Shown: positions 1 to 8,500 of the stretch, in pieces
How positions within the stretch are numbered: position 1 is the stretch's first letter
Layout of the letters: the number at the start of each line of letters is the position of its first letter
Assembly (NCBI GenBank): GCA_036504095.1
Contig: DASXVS010000040.1
Coordinates: 62,001-126,000 of the forward strand
DNA: 64,000 nucleotides
Reading direction: 5' to 3'
Origin: Armatimonadota bacterium
Lineage (GTDB): Bacteria > Armatimonadota > DTGP01 > JAKQQT01
The notes under the pieces: model-generated
Told to the model about the DNA's origin: nothing
Database searches by the model: none
What the model saw: the letters and a program-made list of their open reading frames with translations, nothing else
Made by a program: the position numbers and the translations under genes

Positions 1-740
1 ACACCACCCTGGTGTCCGTGATGACGGCGAACAACGAGGTGGGGACGATCCAGCCGATCGCCGAACTCGCCGCGATAGCGCATGAAGCCGGCGCGCTGTT
101 CCATACCGATGCGGTTCAGGCGATTGGGGCGATTGATGTCGCTCCGAACGAGATGGGTGTGGATCTGCTGAGCCTCAGCGGGCACAAGCTGTACGGGCCG
201 AAGGGCATCGGCGCGTTGTGGGTGCGCCACGGTATGCGCCTGGCGGTTCAGATGACGGGTGGGGGACAGGAACGCGAGCGCCGCAGCGGCACGGAGAACG
301 TGGCGGCCATCGTCGGACTGGGCAAGGCGTGTGAAATGGCCGCGGAGGGACTGCTGAACGGGGCGCCTGGGCGCCTCTCCGCGCTGCGCGACCATCTGAT
401 ATCCGGTTTGATGTCCGCCGTTCCCGGCGCCGTCCTCACGGGACACCCCTCTCGGCGTCTGCCGGGAAGCGCGAGTTTCCTCTTCCCCTGGGTAGAGGGC
501 GAGGCTATCCTGCTGAACCTCGACTTCGAGGGCTTCTGTGTGAGCAGCGGCAGCGCGTGCAGCGCCGGCGCCATCGAACCGAGCCACGTGCTCCTGGCGA
601 TGGGCTTCAGCCCGGATGATGCGCGCGGCGCGCTGCGATTGACGCTCGGTCGTGATAACACGGAAGCGGACGTCGATCGACTGCTGGGCGTGCTTCCGGG
701 AATCGTCCAGCGGCTTCGAGACCTGCGGCCCGGCGGCTAA
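1..740 (+). CDS. Cysteine desulfurase (NifS/IscS family), C-terminal part, truncated at window start
   Basis: PLP enzyme that takes sulfur from L-cysteine for Fe-S clusters or thiolated tRNA. The reading frame is open from base 3, so the true start lies outside the window; about 245 residues are seen. Visible: the TANNEVG segment of class V aminotransferases, the PLP lysine in SGHK (codon 186-188), and the persulfide cysteine in GSACSAG (codon 558-560) within a loop typical of group I (NifS/IscS-like) enzymes. The end is complete (TAA). It is followed by a 155-nt spacer before a TPR/roadblock gene, so it is probably the last gene of its own unit. IscS, NifS and SufS-like roles cannot be separated without the neighbours. 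Confidence 0.93.
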   Translation, partial: TTLVSVMTANNEVGTIQPIAELAAIAHEAGALFHTDAVQAIGAIDVAPNEMGVDLLSLSGHKLYGPKGIGALWVRHGMRLAVQMTGGGQERERRSGTENVAAIVGLGKACEMAAEGLLNGAPGRLSALRDHLISGLMSAVPGAVLTGHPSRRLPGSASFLFPWVEGEAILLNLDFEGFCVSSGSACSAGAIEPSHVLLAMGFSPDDARGALRLTLGRDNTEADVDRLLGVLPGIVQRLRDLRPGG

Positions 741-790
741 GAGCGCCGGACGCCCCCCATCCCCCGCCGCCCTGGCTGCTGCTCTCCGCC

Positions 791-822
791 ATTCATCATT
801 CATCACTCCGAATTCATCATTC
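791..822. repeat. Short-word repeat ATTCATCATT in the spacer
   Basis: The spacer between the desulfurase and the TPR/roadblock gene holds repeated words (ATTCATCATT, CATCACTCC, then ATTCATCATT again). The same words form the arms of the long palindrome at 16810-16930 and recur near 54900 and 63800. Here only one arm is present, so no hairpin forms. Confidence 0.6.
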
Positions 823-895
823 CCGCCCGAAATACCCTGCCAAATCCCTGGCCGTGGTGTGGAATAGTCCTGTAGACCAATAGGACGGAACACCC

Positions 896-1684
896 ATGGC
901 AGCAAACACCAAAGAAATGAGCATGGCGGTTAATATCCCGCCCAACGCCCCCCAGCACGTTTACGCGGCCGCCGCGGAACAGGCGCTGGAGTGGGGCCGA
1001 GCCGATGGCGCGCTCGAGGTGAGCAATCTCGGGCTTTCCCGCCACCCTGCTTACACGGGGCTCCGCGTGTTTCGCGGCGAAGCGCTGATCAAGCATAACC
1101 GCTACAGTGAGGCCGAAGAGGATCTGCGCGCGGTGCTCGCCTCCGAGCCGCAGCATCCACGCGCCCTGAAAGCGATCTGCTATCTCCTGATGGACCGGCA
1201 GCGCTACCGTGAGGCCCTTGTCTTCCTTGAGCGCGCCGAATTCGTCATCATGGGCGATGCTGAGATCATCGAATGGCTGGGCGTTGCCGAACAGCGGGCC
1301 GGGCAGGAGCCCGAGGCGCCACCGCCGCCGCCCAGTTTCCTGTTCTCGCCCGAGGCTCAGAGCCGGGTCCAGGAAGTGCTTGCACTGAATGGCGTGAAGT
1401 CCGTGCTGCTGGAGTGCGGGGGCGACAACAGGCTGTTTGGTGAAACCTCCACTCCCGCCGCCGACGATCTGAAGCGCATGGGGGTGCTGGAGGCCAGCGC
1501 GGCCGGCGTGCTGCACGATTGTGGTTTCGGCGACCTGACCGACGTTTCCCTGCACAGCGAGGAGACCATCTGTACATCCCGGCGCGGTCCGAAAGGCGTC
1601 ATGAGAGTCGCCGCGGATGCGCAGCTTCGGGAGGGCCTCATTGCGTGGCATCTGACGAAGGCATTAGCGGAGGGTACCGCGTGA
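896..1684 (+). CDS. TPR protein with C-terminal roadblock-like domain
   Basis: 262 residues, no signal peptide. Residues about 20-135 form helical TPR-like pairs; a proline stretch (141-147) links to a C-terminal region (about 150-262) with the alternating strand/helix pattern of a roadblock/LC7 fold (segment VKSVLLECG near 168). It is the first gene of a cluster with an MglA-like GTPase. By analogy with MglB (known family role: GTPase-activating partner of MglA) it may link GTPase state to other proteins; this is inference. The start at 896 has a weak AGGACGG ribosome site. The next gene overlaps by four bases (GTGA), implying translational coupling. The roadblock call for this protein is moderate. 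Confidence 0.7.
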   Translation: MAANTKEMSMAVNIPPNAPQHVYAAAAEQALEWGRADGALEVSNLGLSRHPAYTGLRVFRGEALIKHNRYSEAEEDLRAVLASEPQHPRALKAICYLLMDRQRYREALVFLERAEFVIMGDAEIIEWLGVAEQRAGQEPEAPPPPPSFLFSPEAQSRVQEVLALNGVKSVLLECGGDNRLFGETSTPAADDLKRMGVLEASAAGVLHDCGFGDLTDVSLHSEETICTSRRGPKGVMRVAADAQLREGLIAWHLTKALAEGTA

Positions 1685-2013
1685 AAACAGTTTTGCAGAG
1701 TCTGAACAAGACGCCCGGCGTCCTCGGCAGCGCGTATCTGTGCGGCGAGACCGAAGTGGCGGATTTCGGAGAGGCGATCGGCGGAGCGGCGGCGTTGCCC
1801 CTGGCGCGTCGGGCCGCCGATGCCTGCAGGCGATGGGTTGAAGGTGGGGGCACACCGCTGGACGCCGCCGTATTTGTCGGCACGGAAGGACGCCTGGTGG
1901 TGCGAACCGCCGGTCAAGGCCACTTGGTGGCTTTTGCGGAGAACGACGCGGCTGCCGGGCTCCTCAAGATGAGGATGCGGGATGCCGCGGCGCAGATGAA
2001 GGCCGTGGGGTAG
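1681..2013 (+). CDS. Small roadblock/LC7-like protein
   Basis: GTG start at 1681 overlaps the previous stop (GTGA), giving 110 residues; an upstream in-frame extension lies inside the preceding gene and is not needed. The sequence shows a single small alpha/beta domain with a central strand segment DAAVFVGTEGRLVV (about residues 60-73) followed by a helix, as in roadblock/LC7 proteins. No catalytic residues are expected. In this family such proteins dimerise and bind small GTPases; the gene lies 43 nt before an MglA-like GTPase. A structural match should be checked, since similarity here is judged from pattern only. Confidence 0.65.
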   Translation: MKTVLQSLNKTPGVLGSAYLCGETEVADFGEAIGGAAALPLARRAADACRRWVEGGGTPLDAAVFVGTEGRLVVRTAGQGHLVAFAENDAAAGLLKMRMRDAAAQMKAVG

Positions 2014-2056
2014 TCTCCCGGGGCTCAGGGACGGGATCGAGGCGTTAGGGACACAA

Positions 2057-2635
2057 ATGGCAACTATCAATTACGCGCTCAAGGAGATCAGCTACAAGAT
2101 CGTCTACTACGGCTGCGGGATGTGCGGAAAGACAACGAACCTGCAGGTCATCCACAGCATTTTGCCCGATACGGCGAAAGGCAATCTGGTGTCCCTGGCA
2201 ACGCAGCAGGACCGGACGCTGTTCTTCGATTTTCTGCCGGTAGACCTTGGCACGGTGAACGGCCTGAAGGCACGGTTTCAGGTGTACACAACGCCCGGAC
2301 AGAGTTTTTACAGCGCCACGCGAAAGATCGTGCTGCGCGGCGCGGACGGGGTGGTGTTCGTTGCGGACTCGCAGTGGGATCGCATGCGCGAAAACCTCGC
2401 ATCCTGGCAAAGCCTGGCAACGGACCTGGCTGAACACGGGATGGCAATCGCCGATATGCCGACGGTGATCCAGTACAATAAGCGAGACCTGCCGAATACC
2501 GCGCCGGTGGATTACCTGGAGAAACTGTTGAACCCGGATGGCCGGCAATCATTCTCCAGCATCGCCTCTTCCGGTGAAGGGGTTGTGAACACACTGAAGG
2601 CCATCAGTAAGGGAGTACTCATCCGGGCAACCTGA
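2057..2635 (+). CDS. mglA: MglA-like small Ras-family GTPase
   Basis: 192 residues, close to Myxococcus MglA (195). Visible: P-loop GCGMCGKT (19-26), switch region, TTPGQ in place of the Ras DxxGQ (78-82; MglA has TVPGQ), the segment RKIVLRGADGVVFVADSQ (89-106), very like MglA, and the guanine-specificity motif NKRD (141-144). In Myxococcus, MglA-GTP marks the leading pole and controls gliding and type IV pili, with the roadblock protein MglB as its GAP. Here it sits among several roadblock-type genes, which supports a polarity or signalling switch, but no motility gene is in the window. Ribosome site AGGGA lies 6 nt before ATG. Confidence 0.93.
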   Translation: MATINYALKEISYKIVYYGCGMCGKTTNLQVIHSILPDTAKGNLVSLATQQDRTLFFDFLPVDLGTVNGLKARFQVYTTPGQSFYSATRKIVLRGADGVVFVADSQWDRMRENLASWQSLATDLAEHGMAIADMPTVIQYNKRDLPNTAPVDYLEKLLNPDGRQSFSSIASSGEGVVNTLKAISKGVLIRAT

Positions 2636-2718
2636 ACCTGGAAGAGGTTACGTTGCGGCATGCGTCCGAGGATCTGGTGCTTCGAGCACCCCGCGGGACG
2701 CCCGGGAGGGATGACGTT

Positions 2719-3681
2719 ATGTCAACAGCACAATTCAATGCACTACACGCGGCCCTGGCCGAGGGATTGGCCTCGGTCAAAGCCGCCGGGCAATTCAAGA
2801 GCATAGCCCTGGCGGATGCGCGCGGGCTCGCCTGGGCATCCGATGGGGACGTGCCCATTCCGGACCACCTGGCCGCCATCCCGTCGCTGATCGCCCGAGC
2901 GTTCGCCGATCGCCAACCACTGCTCCGGTTCTACTCCGACAAGCGCATGCGGTTTGAGCACCGCAGCGACTCGCTGGCCTACATCAAGAAGGGCCTTCAG
3001 GGCGCACCGGCCGATCCGGTCTTTCAGCTGGATATGCCGGGCGACAAGGAAGCCGCGGAAGGCAACGAGTTTGTGGTGGGCTGGGACACCTCGCACCTGG
3101 TGATGCGCCAGATACGGGTCAGCGATGAGAAATGGTACCTACTGGGCGTAACCCCGAACGCCAACGCGGGCCGAGCCGCGCTGTCGAAGGCGTCTCCGGG
3201 CCTCGCCTCGATGCTCGACTCCGTCGCGAAAGCGGGCCGCGGGGACGCAGCAGTTTCCGCCGAAACCGAAGCGCTCCACCAGAGGCTGAACACGGCGATG
3301 AACGTGTTCCGCTCGTCCGCGCCTGACGTCCTCATGGCTGCGGTGACGAGCAAGGATGGCTTTGTCGTGGCCTCCCTCCAGGATGGCGCCGTTGATGCCG
3401 AACTTGTGGCGCCTCTGATGGGGCACTCATTCCTGGCCATTCAGGAATCCACGGAGCGCCTCTGCGGCGCCACCGAAAGCGCGATGCTGAAGATGGAACA
3501 GGGGATTCTCCTTTCACGGGAGTTGTCGGACGACCTGTTGTTTGCGGTCCTGCTCGCGCCGTCTGCGTGTATGGGTCTTGTTCTCAGCGCATTCGACAGG
3601 GCTGCGGTTGCGCTTCGCGATGCGCTGGAGGCACTGCCCGCGGCGGTAGCGGCCCCCCATGCCGAGGAGGTGATGGCGTGA
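2719..3681 (+). CDS. Roadblock-cluster protein, about 320 residues (probably two roadblock-like domains)
   Basis: Not recognised as a named family. ATG at 2719 is preferred because GGGAGGG ends 8 nt upstream; a TTG at 2653 would add 22 residues and has no clear ribosome site. The N-terminal half (residues 1-160) and C-terminal half (about 190-310) each show the strand-turn-strand pattern of roadblock/LC7 domains (for example SIALADARGLAWASDGD near 28 and LMAAVTSKDGFVVASLQDG near 205). Position directly after mglA and GTGA coupling to the next roadblock gene support a role in the same complex. Function is inferred from context only. Confidence 0.6.
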   Translation: MSTAQFNALHAALAEGLASVKAAGQFKSIALADARGLAWASDGDVPIPDHLAAIPSLIARAFADRQPLLRFYSDKRMRFEHRSDSLAYIKKGLQGAPADPVFQLDMPGDKEAAEGNEFVVGWDTSHLVMRQIRVSDEKWYLLGVTPNANAGRAALSKASPGLASMLDSVAKAGRGDAAVSAETEALHQRLNTAMNVFRSSAPDVLMAAVTSKDGFVVASLQDGAVDAELVAPLMGHSFLAIQESTERLCGATESAMLKMEQGILLSRELSDDLLFAVLLAPSACMGLVLSAFDRAAVALRDALEALPAAVAAPHAEEVMA

Positions 3682-4154
3682 GTTTCCAGGATGTGGTGAT
3701 CGGCGAGCAGGAGTTCGCTGCAATCAATGATTGTCTGCGTGGATTCCTGAGGGAGTCCGAGGCAAAATGCGCGATCCTCGTGGACCGCGATGGCCAGATG
3801 CTGGCGCGCCAGGGTTTTACACAAGACCTGGATACCGTTTCGCTCGCCGCGCTGACGGCCGGCGCCATCGCTTCCACGCAGGAGATTGCGCGACTGCTCG
3901 GGGAGCCCGAGTTCACGGTCCTCTTTCACCAGGGGCAGCGGGAGCATATTCACTTTTCGCTCGTGGGTACACGGGCAATCATGATGTCCGTGTTCGATGA
4001 CCGCACGACCATCGGTCTTATCCGGCTGGTGGCCTCCAAGGCGGTCGGTCTTCTGGCGGCGCAAATGTCGGCGCCTCATCTTCCGCCGCTCAATATCGGC
4101 GGCGAAGTCGCCGGTTTCGTCGAACGAATGGACAGCGTCATGGGGGTGGAATGA
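3678..4154 (+). CDS. Roadblock/LC7 domain protein (MglB-like)
   Basis: GTG start at 3678 overlaps the upstream stop (GTGA) and has GAGGAGG 7 nt before it; 158 residues. The central part (about 30-130) reads as one roadblock domain: CAILVDRDGQMLARQG (near 31-46), a helix with small residues, and a final beta hairpin HIHFSLVGTRAIMMSVFDD (near 91-109). This pattern matches MglB-type proteins, known dimers that act on MglA-GTP. Stop and next ATG overlap (ATGA), so expression of the three proteins from 2719 to 4546 is probably coupled. Confidence 0.8.
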   Translation: MSFQDVVIGEQEFAAINDCLRGFLRESEAKCAILVDRDGQMLARQGFTQDLDTVSLAALTAGAIASTQEIARLLGEPEFTVLFHQGQREHIHFSLVGTRAIMMSVFDDRTTIGLIRLVASKAVGLLAAQMSAPHLPPLNIGGEVAGFVERMDSVMGVE

Positions 4155-4546
4155 TGGTTGCTGAGCCGGTTGGCGAGTTTGAGGGCACAGTTGACCGCGT
4201 TACTCAACGGTTGCGCAGGCTGCGCCACGGATTGCCGGAAATTCTGGCGGTATTCGTGCTTACGGCGGACGGGTTGCCCGTTAGCGCCGTCGCCCGGATC
4301 GGCGTGGACGAAGAACTTGTGGCGGCATCCGCCGCGGCGTTGCTGGGCCTTGCCCGAAAAGTGGCCAGGACTCTGCGCCAGGGCCGCCTGAATCAGATGG
4401 TGATCCAGGGCGCCACGCACGATTTTATCATCGCCGGCGGGCCGGGAGATGCGGTTATGGCGGCGGTGCTGGATAAGGGCGCAACGCTTGGCCTCGTTGC
4501 CGTGGATGTACAGCGCGCCGCGGAGGAAGTCTTGAGCCTGGTGTGA
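4151..4546 (+). CDS. Roadblock/LC7 domain protein (MglB-like)
   Basis: 131 residues, one compact roadblock domain: LAVFVLTADGLPVSAVARIG (residues 32-51), a helix rich in alanine, then QMVIQGATHDFIIAGGPGDAVM and LGLVAVDV. Closest in pattern to classical MglB among the proteins of this cluster. ATG at 4151 overlaps the preceding stop; a second ATG follows at once (4154). Likely cytoplasmic partner of the MglA-like GTPase (2057). Which of the roadblock proteins is the actual GAP cannot be told from sequence. Confidence 0.82.
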   Translation: MMVAEPVGEFEGTVDRVTQRLRRLRHGLPEILAVFVLTADGLPVSAVARIGVDEELVAASAAALLGLARKVARTLRQGRLNQMVIQGATHDFIIAGGPGDAVMAAVLDKGATLGLVAVDVQRAAEEVLSLV

Positions 4547-4586
4547 CGGGATCGTTCGTTGGCCTGATGGCCGAAGGGGAGGGGAC

Positions 4587-4979
4587 GTGGGTATAAGCGG
4601 GTCATTGTCGGACGTTACGCTTCTCGAACTGCTGCAGTTGATGAGCTGGGGGCGGAAAACGGGTGTGGCAACCGTGTTCTGGCGTGGAACCAGCGGGCGC
4701 ATCTACGTGCAGGAAGGGCACGTCGTGCACGCTACGTTTGCAGGTGAGACCGGAGAGCCGGCCGCCCACAGGCTCCTCGCTCGGGAGGGGGGCAGTTTTA
4801 CGTGGGAGTCCGGCCCGGCCGCATGCCCGACAACCATTACGTCGAGCACAACGAATCTGCTCCTGGAAGCAACCCGCCTGATGGATGAAGGCTCCGACGC
4901 CTCAAGCGCCCCCGAACGCAGCTCGCCTGCCCAGGCGCGCCACCTCTCCGTTGCGGGGTTCTTTTACATGCCCAAGTAG
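4587..4979 (+). CDS. DUF4388 (PATAN domain) protein
   Basis: 130 residues from a GTG with a strong AGGGGAGGGG ribosome site. The first 95 residues fit the DUF4388/PATAN family: GISGSLSDVTLLELLQLMS (2-20), KTGVATVFWRGTSGRIYVQEG, HVVHATFAG and a G-x-FTWE segment. PATAN domains are known from response regulators of surface motility and biofilm (for example cyanobacterial PatA-type proteins). The last 35 residues are polar and probably disordered. It closes the MglA/roadblock operon and is followed by a terminator-like hairpin at 5015-5045. Role in reading or passing the GTPase signal is inference. Confidence 0.85.
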   Translation: MGISGSLSDVTLLELLQLMSWGRKTGVATVFWRGTSGRIYVQEGHVVHATFAGETGEPAAHRLLAREGGSFTWESGPAACPTTITSSTTNLLLEATRLMDEGSDASSAPERSSPAQARHLSVAGFFYMPK

Positions 4980-5014
4980 AGAGCGAATCCGCGCGAAGGG
5001 GTAAGGACAATACC

Positions 5015-5045
5015 GGCGGCTGGACGAATGAACCGTCCAACCGCC
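5015..5045 (+). terminator. Terminator-like hairpin after the MglA/roadblock operon
   Basis: GGCGG-c-TGGACG pairs with CGTCCA-a-CCGCC around a 7-nt loop, 35 nt after the DUF4388 stop, followed by ATTTG. It lies between convergent genes and could work for both strands. The T-run is short. Confidence 0.5.
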
Positions 5046-5074
5046 ATTTGCTGTCACACAGGCGCCAACCGGTT

Positions 5075-5392
5075 TCAGATCACCTTCACGGCGTGGAGGC
5101 AGGCGATGTGCCAGCCGCTGATCCCGAGCATGACAGCGTTGGCGAAGAAGAGGAGCCGCCTGGAAGCCGCGGGGCTCTGTCTATTTACCTGGCGCAACAG
5201 GAAAACCAGTGAGATGGTAACGGCGGTCTTGTATATGGCCAGGCCGAGCGCGAACGATGAGAACAATGCGGTGAACCCGTTGATAAACGGGTTGGCTTCG
5301 TCGGCGTAACCGTTTGTGACGAGGAAGACCGTGGCAGCGAAGTCCGCCACGGTGAGGAGAAGATACAAGCCAAACTGTGTTCGTCGAGACAT
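5075..5392 (-). CDS. DUF5658 family small membrane protein
   Basis: 105 residues with three predicted membrane segments (about 8-27, 38-66, 80-100). The sequence LTVADFAATVFLVTNGYADE then ANPF (residues 13-36) matches the DUF5658 pattern, in which a D...T motif in the first helix is followed by a conserved E-x-NP. No function is known for the family. It is on the same strand as rpoBC, downstream of the rpoC terminator, so it probably has its own promoter, which I could not identify. Confidence 0.8.
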   Translation of the reverse strand: MSRRTQFGLYLLLTVADFAATVFLVTNGYADEANPFINGFTALFSSFALGLAIYKTAVTISLVFLLRQVNRQSPAASRRLLFFANAVMLGISGWHIACLHAVKVI

Positions 5393-5461
5393 GTGTAAGT
5401 TCCTGTGTATGGTGTGGCCGGACGGCTACGGTATTCAAACAGGCACAGACCATGCCAAAAC

Positions 5462-5491
5462 GGCCAGGCATCGATAATTCGATGCCTGACC
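5462..5491 (-). terminator. Rho-independent terminator of rpoC
   Basis: On the minus strand GGTCAGGCATCGA and TCGATGCCTGGCC pair over 13 positions (one G-T wobble) around an ATTA loop, about 28 nt beyond the rpoC stop, followed by GTTTTGG. Good stem, modest T-run. Confidence 0.7.
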
Positions 5492-5519
5492 GCTTCCGTG
5501 TGTGGCGTTATTCCGTCGG

Positions 5520-8500
5520 TTATTCGTATTCGGCTGTCGTTGTCGGCAGCGGCTCGCCTGCATCATCGGTGATGATGAACGCAGACCCTGCCACGTCTTC
5601 CTCGGTGATGAGCTTCGTGTCGCCCCGGAGGACGGCGGTCAGTTCGTCGATCGTCGGGTCAACCGGCGTTCGGGAAGGATCGCGACGCCGCACGGCGTTG
5701 ACGCCCTCTCCGCCCACGGTCATCGCGGCGTACACCTTCAGGCCGGTGCCCGCCGGGATCAGGCGTCCGATGATGACGTTCTCCTTGAGGCCGACCAGGT
5801 TGTCCTTCTTGCCCTTCACGGCGGCGTCGGCCAGGACCTTGGTGGTCTTCTGGAACGACGCGGCGCTCAGGAACGAGTCGGTGGCCAGGCTGGCTTCGGT
5901 GATGCCGAGGAGCAGCCAATCGGCCGTGGCCTCGGTTCCACCGTTCTCGCGGATCTCGGTGTTGGAGTCTTCGAACGCGAACTTGTCCACCATCTGGCCC
6001 GGCAGGAACAGCGTGTCGCCGGGGTCCACGATCTTCCGCTTTTTGAGCATCTGGCGAACGATGACTTCGATGTGTTTGTCGTTGATATCGACGCCCTGGC
6101 TCTTGTAGACGCTCTGGACTTCCTTCACCATGTAGTCCTGAACCCCTGTGATGCCCTGGAGTTCGAGGACGCGGTCCGGGTCCAGCGGCCCTTCCGTCAG
6201 GCGGTCGCCCGCGTGTACTTCGTCGCCGATCTTCACTTCCAGAGAACCGCGGTAAGGTACGAGGTGGCTGTATCGGATGACCACGGATTCCACGTTCTTG
6301 TCGCGCAACAGGCGGCTCGCCTTCTCGTTCAGTTCGGTGCCGGCCTCGAGCAGGATCTCGCCCGTCTCCGGATGGATCACCGGCTCGCCGAGTACCTTCC
6401 CGTTGCATTCGCCGCTATCCACACGCAGATTGCTGTGGATGATCACGCGGCGGGAGCCCTTCTGTTCGATGTCAACGACTTTGCCGTCAACGTCCGTGAT
6501 GATGGCCTGGCCCTTGGGCTTCCGGCCTTCAACCAGTTCAACGACGCGAAGCAAGCCGCCGACCTGCTCTTCGAGAACCTTCAACATCGCTTGGACGGCG
6601 CGGCTTCTTTCGCGATCGCTGGCCGCCGTCCCCGGCGCCAGAGCGGCAAGGGAGATCGGCGCGATGTCCTCAACCGGCACATGCTCGGTTTCCGACGAAC
6701 CGCCGTCCTGCTTCTTCGAGCGGGACGGAGACCCTCCGGCGAATCCGCCTCCGCCTTCCAGCGTGACGTGGCCGCGCTCGATGTCGAGGTGGAGTTCGCG
6801 GAGCGCTTCCTGCTTCTTCTGCTTGACGTTGGCGACGCCTACGATGTTCTTGCCCGCAACGCCGCCGGTGTGGAATGTGCGCATCGTCAACTGCGTGCCC
6901 GGTTCACCGATGGACTGGGCGGCGATGATGCCGACAGCGGTTCCGATCTCAACGGTGCGCTGCGTGGCCATGTCGCGGCCGTAGCACGTGGCGCATATGC
7001 CCTGGCGCAGTTCGCAGGTCAGCGGACTGCGGAGGCCAACGCGGGTGATCGCCTTGATCGGCTTGCCCTCGGCATCCAACTTCGGCTTACCCTTGCCGTC
7101 TACGCGGACCGCTTCGTCGATGCTGCGCGCCTGAATATCCGAGATCTCCTCGCCTCCGGCGGCGAACACCTCGCCCGTGTCCGGATGGACAATCGCCTCG
7201 AGAGCCACGCGGCCGCGGATGCGGTCCCGCAGGGGCTCGATGATATCGCCCGCTTCGGTGATGGCGCCAACGTAGATTCCGCGGTTTGTGTTGCAGTCCA
7301 GATCCCGGACGATCACGTCCTGCGCCACGTCAACGAGGCGCCGCGTGAGGTAGCCGGCGTCCGCTGTGCGCAGCGCTGTGTCCGCGAGGCCTTTGCGCTG
7401 CCCGTGCGTGGATACGAAGTATTCCAGGATGTTCAGGCCGCGATGGAAGTTGGACTTGATCGGCAGTTCCTCGATGATTCCGCCGAACGGGTCCGACATC
7501 AATCCGCGCATACCGGACAACTGGGTGATCTGCGTGACGGAACCGCGGGCTCCGGAGTTGGTCATCATGAACAGCGGGTTCTCTCGCCCGATGGTCTTCA
7601 GGATGGCCTTGCCGATGTCCGCGGACGCTCCGGTCCACGCTTCCAGCACCTGGCCTTCGCGCTCGCCGGCGGTGATGGCGCCGCGGCGGTAACGACGGTT
7701 GATGTCCTTGACGCGGTCCTCCGCTTTCAGGATGATCGTTTCGCGCTCGGCCGGCTCATCCATGTCCGTGAGCGAAATGCTCATCCCGGAGCGGGTGGCG
7801 TATGTGAAGCCGTGTGTCTTGATGTCATCCAGCAGTTCGATGGTCTTGACGGCGCCGTAGTCTTCGTAGGTGTAGCGGATGAACGCGGCGACAGCCTTCT
7901 TGTCCATCTCGGCGTCGATGACGCCGCTGATCGACTCGACCTTCTTGTCGTAGTGTCGGTTCTTCTTCGCGTTGCGCTCGCACGGATAGCGCATCATCCA
8001 GGGAGCGATCTGGCTGATGATGAGGCGCCCCATCGTTGTGTCGTACAGTTTGCGGCGGGCGCGGGCCACGATGGGGGCCAGTTCCGGGCTCGCCGGGTCC
8101 AGCAGGTTGATCTGGCGGTCGGTGGCCTCCGGATTGGTTTCCAGGTAGCGCTTTGCCAGATCGTCCGGGTCATAGTCGCGGACGCGGATGGGTGCGTGCA
8201 GATGCACGATTCCGCTCTCGAGCGCCAGGAGGGCTTCCTGGACGGACGAGAACATCTGGCCGGCGCCTTTGGCGTTGTCCACCTTCTGGGTGAGGTAGTA
8301 AAGGCCGAGGACGATGTCCTGGATCGGCGCCACGATAGGCGCGCCGTCCGACGGCTTGAACAGGTTACGCGTGCTGAGCATCAGGCACTGGCCTTCGGCC
8401 TGCGCCAGGCTGGACAGCGGAACGTGAACGGCCATCTGGTCGCCGTCGAAGTCGGCGCCGAACGCCGCGCATACCAGCGGGTGCAGGCGAATCGCCTTGC

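Noticed and set aside
2653-2718. Upstream TTG start for the 320-residue roadblock-cluster protein
   Set aside because: The ATG at 2719 has a strong GGGAGGG site 8 nt upstream and the extra residues look unlike a domain.
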